Part shown: positions 1-7,065 of the stretch, in pieces
Numbering within the stretch: position 1 is the first letter of the stretch
How the letters are laid out: every line of letters begins with the position of its first letter
Source of the DNA: an uncultured bacterium
GTDB taxonomy: Bacteria > Bacillota > Clostridia > Oscillospirales > Ruminococcaceae
Assembly: GCA_934875375.1 (NCBI GenBank)
Contig: CAKXHL010000004.1
Location: 62,001-126,000 of the forward strand
Direction: 5' to 3'
DNA: 64,000 bases
The notes under the pieces: model-generated
Seen by the model: only the letters and a program-made list of their open reading frames with translations
Told to the model about the DNA's origin: nothing
Database searches by the model: none
Translations under genes and position numbers: made by a program

Positions 1-1236
1 CCAATTGTATTCTGTTCTCTGAAAGAAGATTATTTGAATTGCAAAGCGATTAATCAGCGCCGGATAGACGTGAGAGGTGCTTTTACCGTCACGGTAAAAA
101 TTTTGTCCAGCACAGAAGAAGAGATGATTGGCGCAGCGGAAGGAGCAGGACTGCAACTGAGTCACCGACCGACGCATTCCAGCGAATTGGTGGGAACCGC
201 TTCCAAAAAGTTTACTGTTCGGGAAGATCTGGAGTTGGGAGAGGAAAAACCGCCGATGGATTATATAATCCGGCACAGTGAAAAAATTCGGACTACCGAC
301 TGGAAAGTGACAGGAGGAAAAATAATTGTCAAAGGGGAACTGGAGGTCTTTTTGGAGTATCAGCCTCAGGAAGAAGACGCGAGGCAATCGGTTCGCTATC
401 AGCTTCCAGTCAGCCAAATGTTGGACGTGGACGGTGCTGGAGAAGAATGTCTTTGTCATGTCCAGTTTGACCTGCTTTGGTCCGCTTTACATCCTCAGAC
501 AGATGCGGATGGCTTGACACGGACAGCCTCGGGAGAATTTACATTGGGACTGCGGTGTATTTTATTACGGGAAAATACGATTCTCCCCGTGACAGACGCA
601 TATTCTACGCAGTACGAACTGCAAATGTCTCAGAAATCCTCTGCTTTGCTTTTAGCTTTGGGAGCAATGCCTCAAACTTGCGATTTAGAGCAGGTAGCAC
701 AGTTGCCGGAGTATTTGAAAGAACCGGTGGATTTTTGGTGTGAAACAGGAGCATTATCTGCTTCAGTACAGGAGCAGACGCTGTTGGTCAGCGGGAAGTT
801 GCGGTACTGTATGTTGGGAACCGATGCTGACGGAGCGCCTGTCTATTTTGAGCAGGCACAGGATGTGGCGCAGGAATATCAACTGGAAACCAAAGCAGAC
901 AGTTATTTGACCGAATTGTTTATCACAGTGCAGGACTGCCAGTATGAGACCCAGGAGAAAAACAAACTGCAGTATCACTGCAAGTTGCAGGTAGACGGTA
1001 TGGTTTTAGGGGTTATACCTGTTTCATTCATTACCGGAATCAAAGTGGATGAAACAAGAGAGAAGAAGCGGGAAAATCAAAGCGCAATGACTATTTATTA
1101 TGCCGACGCAGGAGAAAATATCTGGAGTATTGCCAAACGATATAATACCTCTCTGTCAGCTGTAATGGAAGAAAACGGATTGGAGGAGGAAATACTGCCG
1201 GAGAAACAGATCGTTCTGATCCCTATGATCGGTTAA
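1..1236 (+). CDS. SPOCS (DUF3794) and LysM domain protein, 5' partial
   Basis: The reading frame is open from base 1, so the gene starts outside the window. A TTG at 34 is a possible but poor start, because it sits inside the conserved LNCKAINQRRIDVRG stretch typical of SPOCS domains. At least two SPOCS-like repeats can be seen, each opening with a motif of the type RRIDVRG...VTV or V.G.VIPVSF. A C-terminal LysM domain covers about the last 48 residues (YYADAGENIWSIAKRYNTS to the end) and should bind peptidoglycan. Related Clostridia proteins have several SPOCS repeats plus LysM and are thought to belong to the spore coat or cortex. A strong terminator follows. The family call is firm; the precise role is inferred. 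Confidence 0.88.
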   Translation, partial: PIVFCSLKEDYLNCKAINQRRIDVRGAFTVTVKILSSTEEEMIGAAEGAGLQLSHRPTHSSELVGTASKKFTVREDLELGEEKPPMDYIIRHSEKIRTTDWKVTGGKIIVKGELEVFLEYQPQEEDARQSVRYQLPVSQMLDVDGAGEECLCHVQFDLLWSALHPQTDADGLTRTASGEFTLGLRCILLRENTILPVTDAYSTQYELQMSQKSSALLLALGAMPQTCDLEQVAQLPEYLKEPVDFWCETGALSASVQEQTLLVSGKLRYCMLGTDADGAPVYFEQAQDVAQEYQLETKADSYLTELFITVQDCQYETQEKNKLQYHCKLQVDGMVLGVIPVSFITGIKVDETREKKRENQSAMTIYYADAGENIWSIAKRYNTSLSAVMEENGLEEEILPEKQIVLIPMIG

Positions 1237-1259
1237 TGAGTGATATTTCTCTTTTTTAA

Positions 1260-1688
1260 TCACTTTCTAAGAAAGCCATATATCAAAACAGAGGCCTGAT
1301 TTCCAATCAGGCCTCTGTTTTGATATGTTTTTTTTTGAAGAATCCAGTCCGTAAGGAATCCGAAAAAAATTCCTAATGCAAAAATAATTGTCCAGATAAT
1401 CCAGCCACTGTGGGTTTGTCCACCGCCGGGATCGGTTTGGGTTTTGCCCAGCCAAAGGCCAAGAAAACATCCGGCCGGATAGCAAACAATAGTTGTTGAC
1501 GAAGCAATCCGGAAGTCGTACAACGCAGCGGCAACCAGTGCCGCAAATCCTGCTGCGGCTAAAACGGCCGGCCATTGTTTCATGCCGTGCAGAGAAAACA
1601 AACCAAACCGGCACAACAGATAGGCACCGGCCAGACAGACGGCTGAAAGAAAAAATCGGGAGAGACAGGACAGTTTTTTCTTTGGCAT
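1260..1688 (-). CDS. Small multi-pass membrane protein, unknown function
   Basis: The 142-residue product starts MPKKKLSC. The start at 1688 was chosen because AGGAGG (complement of 1695-1700) lies six bases upstream; a longer frame to 1742 has no such site. About four hydrophobic segments are visible: residues 10-27, 34-52, 60-78 and 95-115. A Gly-rich loop separates the last two. I do not recognise the family. The last ~17 codons are read through the terminator hairpin of the opposing gene. A nine-A run at the junction suggests that the original stop may lie in another frame, so the C-terminus may not be native. Confidence 0.55.
   Translation of the reverse strand: MPKKKLSCLSRFFLSAVCLAGAYLLCRFGLFSLHGMKQWPAVLAAAGFAALVAAALYDFRIASSTTIVCYPAGCFLGLWLGKTQTDPGGGQTHSGWIIWTIIFALGIFFGFLTDWILQKKTYQNRGLIGNQASVLIYGFLRK
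1281..1336 (+). terminator. Rho-independent terminator of the SPOCS gene
   Basis: A perfect 20-bp inverted repeat (1281-1300 and 1306-1325) with a 5-base loop is followed by nine T residues at 1328-1336. The hairpin lies inside the 3' end of the convergent minus-strand reading frame. It lacks a T run on the minus side, so it mainly serves the plus-strand gene. Confidence 0.85.
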
Positions 1689-1742
1689 GCAATACCTCCT
1701 TTGGAACAAAAAAACAAAACGTTCATTTAAAGTTTTTCTCAC

Positions 1743-2119
1743 CGGATAATCGCGACGATCTAGTTTTCACCAAGAAAGCCATAGTTTAAAAAGTGCCTTG
1801 TAATAAGGAAGTAAGATAGTGGCCAACGCAAAGTTTGTCCCTGCCGCTAATAAAATTCATTTTAGAAAGCTGCGAGGAAAAGGAAATCTCAATACAATTT
1901 TATATTACCATAAGGAGCAATCAGTGCAAGAAGAGACAACGCAAGGAAAACCTTTTATGAGAGAGCAGCAGGATGATTGCTATTTTGTTATTCTTATCGT
2001 ATAATAATCGTACATGCGAAAGTTTTTAAATATGGACTTTGAAATAAGGACCTCTTTGGAGCAGTTCTATTTTAAAAGAGCATCCACTTCTATAAAACAG
2101 GGATGCCAGGAGGACGTTT
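1743..2119. other. Intergenic leader region upstream of the polysaccharide operon
   Basis: No convincing gene is present. A 61-codon GTG frame at 1819-2004 has no ribosome binding site and runs through the likely promoter. A promoter lies at 1977-2005. Just ahead of the first operon gene, GCATCC (2080-2085) can pair with GGATGC (2101-2106), placing a small hairpin directly against the AGGAGG at 2108-2113. Confidence 0.5.
1977..2005 (+). promoter_or_regulatory. Probable sigma-A promoter of the polysaccharide operon
   Basis: TTGCTA (1977-1982) and TATAAT (2000-2005) are separated by 17 bases. A transcript from here would carry about a 110-base leader before the ATG at 2120. Confidence 0.55.
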
Positions 2120-3526
2120 ATGATTCGAGAAAATGAGGCGCTGCTGGATCGTTTGAATATTGTGACAGATTTGGCGGTTTTATTTCTTTCTATTGTTTTA
2201 AGCTATACGGTACGTTTTCATATTTTTGATTCGACAGAAAACCACTTGCTTTTGTCTTATTATTTGTTGTTTGTGTTGGCCCTTCTGCCAATTTATTATC
2301 TGATTTTCAGTACTTTTGATCTGATTTGTGTTTTTCGAACCCGCACTTTCAGTGAAGAGGTCGTTAAATTAATTCAGGCCAATACAGTGATGGCAGGTAC
2401 TGTTACAGCGATACTGTTTGTCATGAAATGGCATTATTTATCCCGTTGGGTAATGGTGCAGTATTTTTTTATCAGCACTCTGCTTTTGGTAGGCAAACAT
2501 TTTTTGATGCGGTGGTTGATGAGCTATTTGCGGGAAAAAGGCTACCATAAAAAAACGCTGATTATTCTGGGATCCGGCGATTCTGCCAGAGAATATCTGG
2601 AGACGATCCGTTCTCATAAGGACTACGTTTATGATTATTTAGGCTATGTATCCAATTATGCCAAACTGGATGGTGATTACCTGGGGGATTACGGCTCTCT
2701 ATATGAAGTGCTGAATGAGCGTAAACCGGAGGAACTGATTTGTGCGTTGGATATTTGTGAAGCTGGTTGTCTGGAGCAGATCATGTCTGACTGCGAAAAA
2801 ACCGGAACAAAAGTTTCGATTATCCCGTTTTGTTATCGGTATATTCCCAGCAGGCCTTATATTGACCAAATCGACCGCATTCCTCTGATCAATATCCGCA
2901 AGATACCGCTAGACAATTATGCCAATGCTTTTTTAAAACGCACCATGGATTTTTTGGGCGCTTTGTTTTTGCTGATCCTCTGTTCTCCGATTTTGTTGGC
3001 AGCAGCTATCGGCGTGAAGCTGACATCGCCCGGCCCGGTGATTTTCAAACAAGAGCGAGTAGGACTGAATAAAGAACTGTTTACGATGTATAAATTCCGT
3101 TCCATGGTGGTAAACGATCAATCCAATACTGCGTGGAGTACAAACGAGGATCCCCGAAAAACAAAATTTGGCGCATTTATCCGTAAATTTTCCATTGATG
3201 AGCTGCCGCAGCTTTACAATGTGTTGAAAGGGGACATGAGTTTAGTGGGTCCACGGCCGGAACTGCCGTATTTTGTAGAGAACTTTCAAAAAAGCGTTCC
3301 GCTTTACATGGTAAAGCATCAGGTGAAGCCTGGCATCACTGGATTGGCTCAGGTCAAAGGTTACCGGGGAGATACTTCTATCCCGAAACGGATTGAATGG
3401 GATGTGTATTATATTGAGAACTGGAGTTTGTTTTTAGATATCAAAATCCTGTTTATGACGGTATTCAAAGGACTGCGAAATGAGGAAGTTTTGCCTGTCA
3501 GCGAAGAAAAGAAAAAGGAGAAGTAG
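2120..3526 (+). CDS. Undecaprenyl-phosphate sugar-phosphate transferase (exopolysaccharide initiating enzyme)
   Basis: This 468-residue protein has the WcaJ/CpsE layout of polyisoprenyl-phosphate hexose-1-phosphate transferases. An N-terminal block of about four or five membrane helices spans residues 15-140. It is followed by a nucleotide-binding-like cytoplasmic region (TLIILGSGDSA near 148). The C-terminal bacterial sugar transferase domain starts near residue 272 (KRTMDFLGA) and has the conserved SPGPVIFKQERVG, YKFRSM and LVGPRPE motifs. The enzyme moves a sugar-1-phosphate onto undecaprenyl phosphate at the inner membrane face, the first step of repeat-unit assembly. It starts behind AGGAGG at 2108-2113 and leads an operon with the two genes below. 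The sugar specificity cannot be read from the sequence. Confidence 0.93.
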   Translation: MIRENEALLDRLNIVTDLAVLFLSIVLSYTVRFHIFDSTENHLLLSYYLLFVLALLPIYYLIFSTFDLICVFRTRTFSEEVVKLIQANTVMAGTVTAILFVMKWHYLSRWVMVQYFFISTLLLVGKHFLMRWLMSYLREKGYHKKTLIILGSGDSAREYLETIRSHKDYVYDYLGYVSNYAKLDGDYLGDYGSLYEVLNERKPEELICALDICEAGCLEQIMSDCEKTGTKVSIIPFCYRYIPSRPYIDQIDRIPLINIRKIPLDNYANAFLKRTMDFLGALFLLILCSPILLAAAIGVKLTSPGPVIFKQERVGLNKELFTMYKFRSMVVNDQSNTAWSTNEDPRKTKFGAFIRKFSIDELPQLYNVLKGDMSLVGPRPELPYFVENFQKSVPLYMVKHQVKPGITGLAQVKGYRGDTSIPKRIEWDVYYIENWSLFLDIKILFMTVFKGLRNEEVLPVSEEKKKEK

Positions 3527-3528
3527 CT

Positions 3529-5355
3529 TTGGAAAAGCGTTTTGTCTGGGCAATCAGAAAGAAAAATTGGCTGTTTCTTCCGGTTGCGTTTTTGTTAGCG
3601 GTTATGCCGGTTGTTATTCGTGCTACCCAGCACTTTTTGAGTGGTGATCTATACCGCTTATTTTTGACTGGACAAAAAACAGAGCTTTTTTCTCAATACC
3701 GCGCCCGCTTTTTATGGATTATGGCGGCGGTTATGCTGATTTTGGTACTGGTATTTTGGAAAAAGCTTTTTTCTGGAATTGACCGGCTGGGCTGGTTTTA
3801 TTTTGCAGCTTGCTCCATTTTTTTGCTGTGTCTGGTTTTTTCCACACTTTTGTCCGATCATCAGGATACAGCGTTGTGGGGAATGTACGACAGGGCAGAA
3901 GGAATGATCACACAGATTTGTTATTTGATTTTATTTTTTTATACGGCCCGTTCTTATCGGTCGGTGCAGGATTTGAAACTGTTGATGGTGGCAATCGGAA
4001 TTTTAATTGCAGTGAATACTGTTATGGGTATTTCTCAGTTTGCAGGCAATGATTTGATGACCAGCGATTGGATGAACCATTTAGTGGTGCCTGATGATAT
4101 CGACGGAAGAATCAGTACGCTTCAGTTTGAAAAAGCCAAGATGTACGGTACGGCCAACCACTATAATTATTTGGGAAGTATCGCGGCTATGACCTTGCCG
4201 TTATGTACGGTTCTCGCACTGTTTGAAAAACGCTGGAAGTTTCGGATTCCTTCTATCCTGGCAGCTCTTTTTTCTTTGATTCTGCTGTTAGGCTCTACCT
4301 CGCGAGCTGGCCTCATTGGGGTGGCTGCCGCTGTGGTGTTGGCCGTAATCTTTTTTCGCCGCTTCCTTATGTGGCATTGGAAATTGGTGCTCTCTGCCGC
4401 CGGCGGATTGCTGATTGTAACGGTCGGACTGAATTTTCTTCTGCATAACGCTATTTTTGAGCGGATTCCTATGCTTTTTGAAGATATCCGGATTATTTTT
4501 TCGGATACATCTGACTTTGACTATAAAGACAATATTCCGGTCAGGGCTGTGGAAAATACGTCCACAGGCGCTGTTATTACCGTACAGGGAGATGCGTTGT
4601 CTCTCTCGGTGGAAAACGGCGAGGTCGTTTTTCGGAATCATGCAGGAACGGAAGTGCTTTTTACAGAAAATGACGACGGAGTTCTGGTGACACAGGATGA
4701 CACCTTTGCCGATCTTTCTTTCCGGTCGGTTCAGTCGGCAAAAGGAAATACTTCTTATACATATCTGCGCCTTCTTTATAACGGAAAGCAGCTGCTCCAG
4801 TTTTATTATGACGAGACACAAGTCTATCTTGCAAATACAAATTCCACTGATCCAATGACATTAAAGGAGCCTCCAATTGCAGCTTGTTTAAAGGGAAAAG
4901 AACTGATAGGATCTATGCGCGGCTATATCTGGTCCAGAACCATTCCGATTCTTCCGCACTACTTGGTGCTGGGCGCCGGGCCGGATTGCTTTTTGTACGA
5001 ATTTCCGCAGGATGATGTATTGGGTAAGTTGTATGCTTACGGTACAGGCAGTATCGTTGTCGATAAGCCGCATAATTTGTATTTGCAGATTTTTGTCAAT
5101 GAAGGAGGAATTGCTCTCCTGGCATTTTTGTCGGTCTGCATTATTTATCTGTGGGACTGTTTTCGCTTGTATGGAGGAAAAAGGCAGGATCCAAACGGCC
5201 TGCGGGGCATTGCAGTGGGGCTGGGTGTTGCCGGCTATCTGTTTGCCGGATTTTTTAATGATTCCACCGTTATGACTTCAACTATATTTTGGATTTTGTT
5301 AGGCGTTGGTGTTGGTATGAACCGGCAATATCGAAAAGAAAGCGTGGGACTGTAA
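3529..5355 (+). CDS. O-antigen ligase/polymerase family membrane protein
   Basis: The TTG start at 3529 sits two bases after the previous stop, behind AAAGGAG (3514-3520). The 608-residue product has about ten hydrophobic segments, the Wzy/WaaL-type core. Conserved features include an SRAGLIG motif near residue 262 and GAGPD near 483. An unusual hydrophilic, beta-strand-rich block of about 140 residues (roughly 325-465) is inserted in the large extracytoplasmic loop. Members of this family polymerise or ligate undecaprenyl-linked glycans outside the membrane. The neighbours (initiating transferase and glycosyltransferase) support a role in making a surface polysaccharide. Whether it acts as polymerase or ligase is unknown. 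Confidence 0.85.
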   Translation: MEKRFVWAIRKKNWLFLPVAFLLAVMPVVIRATQHFLSGDLYRLFLTGQKTELFSQYRARFLWIMAAVMLILVLVFWKKLFSGIDRLGWFYFAACSIFLLCLVFSTLLSDHQDTALWGMYDRAEGMITQICYLILFFYTARSYRSVQDLKLLMVAIGILIAVNTVMGISQFAGNDLMTSDWMNHLVVPDDIDGRISTLQFEKAKMYGTANHYNYLGSIAAMTLPLCTVLALFEKRWKFRIPSILAALFSLILLLGSTSRAGLIGVAAAVVLAVIFFRRFLMWHWKLVLSAAGGLLIVTVGLNFLLHNAIFERIPMLFEDIRIIFSDTSDFDYKDNIPVRAVENTSTGAVITVQGDALSLSVENGEVVFRNHAGTEVLFTENDDGVLVTQDDTFADLSFRSVQSAKGNTSYTYLRLLYNGKQLLQFYYDETQVYLANTNSTDPMTLKEPPIAACLKGKELIGSMRGYIWSRTIPILPHYLVLGAGPDCFLYEFPQDDVLGKLYAYGTGSIVVDKPHNLYLQIFVNEGGIALLAFLSVCIIYLWDCFRLYGGKRQDPNGLRGIAVGLGVAGYLFAGFFNDSTVMTSTIFWILLGVGVGMNRQYRKESVGL

Positions 5356-6497
5356 TGGCAAAAAAAATCCTGTATGTGGCTTCAACATTCGGACATTTAA
5401 AAACGTTTCACATTCCTTATTTAAACGAGCTTTTGGCTCAGGGCAACGAGGTGCATGTTATGGGCGCGGGTGATCCTGTCGGCCTGCCGGACGGTGTAAC
5501 AGCGATCCCGATGCCATTTGAAAAAAAGATGACTTCTCTGGGCAATTTTAAATGCGCGTACCGGATTCGAAAGCTGATTCGTAAGGAAGAATATGATTTA
5601 GTCAGCGTCCATACTTCGCTGGCAGCGTTTTTTACACGATTGGGGATTTTGTTTAGCGGACGGAAACCTTGGGTTATCAATACCGTACACGGGTATTTAT
5701 TTGATGAAAACACCCCCTGGAAAAAGCGTATTGTTTTGCTGGCGGCAGAAAAGCTGACCCGACCGGTAACGAATGTGGTAGCGGTGATGAACCGGCAGGA
5801 TGAACAGATTGCACAGAAATATCGTTTGTATCAAGATCAGCTGATTTTGATAGACGGTATGGGGATTGACGTTGCCCGATTTGAAAAAAATGATAAAACC
5901 ATCGCCGCGGTACAAGCGCTACAGCGGGAGTATTTTCTTTCCCCGCAGGAGTTTGTTATGGTATGCGCGGCGGAATTTTCTGACCGGAAAAATCAGATGT
6001 TTTTGGTTCGGGCGATGCAGCGGCTGAAACAGGAAGGTCTCCCGTGCCGTTTGATTTTGGTAGGAGATGGGGAACGATTTGAGCGGACAAAATCTTTAGC
6101 CGTTCAGCTTTCGGTGCGCAAGGAAATCCGTTTTCCGGGGTATACACGGGAATTGGCGCCCTATTTCTATCTGGCGGATGCAAGTGTATCTGCCAGCAGG
6201 ATTGAAGGATTGCCGTTTCAGATCATGGAAGCCATGGCCTGCGGGCTCCCTGTTATCGCAAGCCGGGTAAAGGGACACGAAGATTTGGTAGAGCCAGATG
6301 TCAACGGTTTGCTGTTTGATTTTGATGATGAAGAAATGTTTTGTCAAGCTGTCCGGCGTTTGTACGAAGATAAAAAATTAAGAGAACAGATGGGACAGGC
6401 AGGGAAGGAAAAGGTGCAACGATATCGGCTGGAAACCGTTCTGCCGGAAAACATGAAAAAATTATATATTCAACCGACTCAGAAACAGAAATCATAA
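5355..6497 (+). CDS. Glycosyltransferase family 4 (GT-B fold)
   Basis: The 380-residue product starts MAKKILYVA at 5355. That ATG overlaps the previous stop by one base (TAATG), which implies translational coupling, so the longer in-frame extension is unlikely. The N-terminal domain has the pattern VASTFGHLKTFHIPYL of GT4 enzymes that strip or add sugars on lipid carriers (EpsD/EpsF-like). The C-terminal donor-binding domain holds LVGDGERF and the E-x7-E type motif in SRIEGLPFQIMEAMACG. It probably adds a later sugar to the undecaprenyl-linked repeat unit begun by the first operon gene, at the cytoplasmic face. The donor is unknown. A terminator follows at once. Confidence 0.9.
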   Translation: MAKKILYVASTFGHLKTFHIPYLNELLAQGNEVHVMGAGDPVGLPDGVTAIPMPFEKKMTSLGNFKCAYRIRKLIRKEEYDLVSVHTSLAAFFTRLGILFSGRKPWVINTVHGYLFDENTPWKKRIVLLAAEKLTRPVTNVVAVMNRQDEQIAQKYRLYQDQLILIDGMGIDVARFEKNDKTIAAVQALQREYFLSPQEFVMVCAAEFSDRKNQMFLVRAMQRLKQEGLPCRLILVGDGERFERTKSLAVQLSVRKEIRFPGYTRELAPYFYLADASVSASRIEGLPFQIMEAMACGLPVIASRVKGHEDLVEPDVNGLLFDFDDEEMFCQAVRRLYEDKKLREQMGQAGKEKVQRYRLETVLPENMKKLYIQPTQKQKS

Positions 6498-6530
6498 ATA
6501 ACGCAGCAGGCTTTTGCCTGCTGCGTTATT
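6497..6530 (+). terminator. Terminator of the polysaccharide operon
   Basis: A 15-bp stem (6497-6511 with 6516-6530) with a TTTT loop begins at the stop codon. The downstream tract is short and interrupted (ATTATT). Confidence 0.75.
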
Positions 6531-6615
6531 ATTATCCGAAAATCGAAAATGCCTGACAAAAATTTTTTCAAACGGCTTGAAATATTCAAAAATTGCGGTT
6601 TAAAAAGGAAAATGA

Positions 6616-6644
6616 TTGACAAATCCGCCCAGATATTTTACAAT
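6616..6644 (+). promoter_or_regulatory. Near-consensus sigma-A promoter of the BlaI/M56 pair
   Basis: TTGACA (6616-6621) and TACAAT (6639-6644) are separated by exactly 17 bases. Transcription would start near 6651, next to the palindrome at 6660-6669. Confidence 0.85.
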
Positions 6645-6659
6645 GAAGAAAAATAACAC

Positions 6660-6669
6660 TACAAATGTA
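6660..6669. promoter_or_regulatory. Putative BlaI/MecI-type operator
   Basis: The perfect palindrome TACAAATGTA matches the TACA-N2-TGTA core bound by BlaI/MecI repressors. It lies just after the expected transcription start and before the repressor gene, so autorepression is likely. Confidence 0.7.
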
Positions 6670-6681
6670 GGAGAATATCAT

Positions 6682-7062
6682 ATGAAAATGAGAAAACTGC
6701 CGGAATCAGAATTGGAGATCATGATTGCATTATGGGAGGCAGACGGCCCAGTGCCGCGCAATTACTTCGATAAAAAATTGAAAGAGAGGAAAAACTGGGC
6801 CGACTCTACGATTTTAAGCTTACTGGGCCGACTGCAGGAAAAGGGATTTTTGTCCTGCAGTAAACAGGGCAATCGTAATCTTTATATGCCGCTTGTTTCA
6901 GAGGAAGAATATCTGGCTTATGAAAATCGAAGTTTTCTTCAAAAACTTCACGGTAATTCGATTCGGAACCTGGTGGCTTCGATGGTAGAAAGCAGGGATT
7001 TGACACAGTCTGATTTGGATGATTTACAGCATTATCTGGATCAGATGAAAAAGGAGGAGTAA
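6682..7062 (+). CDS. BlaI/MecI/CopY family transcriptional repressor
   Basis: The 126-residue product starts MKMRKLPESE behind TAGGAG (6668-6673). An upstream in-frame GTG would fall on the -35 box and is rejected. The N-terminal winged helix carries the family pattern ESELEIMIALWEADGPV ... DSTILSLLGRLQEKGFLS. The C-terminal part should form the dimer interface that the partner peptidase cleaves or releases in BlaI systems. It is followed four bases later by the M56 peptidase gene, the usual blaI-blaR1 arrangement. The operator at 6660-6669 fits autoregulation. No beta-lactamase gene is nearby, so the regulon is unknown. Confidence 0.93.
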   Translation: MKMRKLPESELEIMIALWEADGPVPRNYFDKKLKERKNWADSTILSLLGRLQEKGFLSCSKQGNRNLYMPLVSEEEYLAYENRSFLQKLHGNSIRNLVASMVESRDLTQSDLDDLQHYLDQMKKEE

Positions 7063-7065
7063 CCT

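Noticed and set aside
1819..2004. 61-codon GTG reading frame before the polysaccharide operon
   Set aside because: It has no ribosome binding site, no recognisable sequence, and its end coincides with the probable promoter.
1743..2119. Riboswitch ahead of the polysaccharide operon
   Set aside because: No known aptamer core could be recognised; only one short stem is present.
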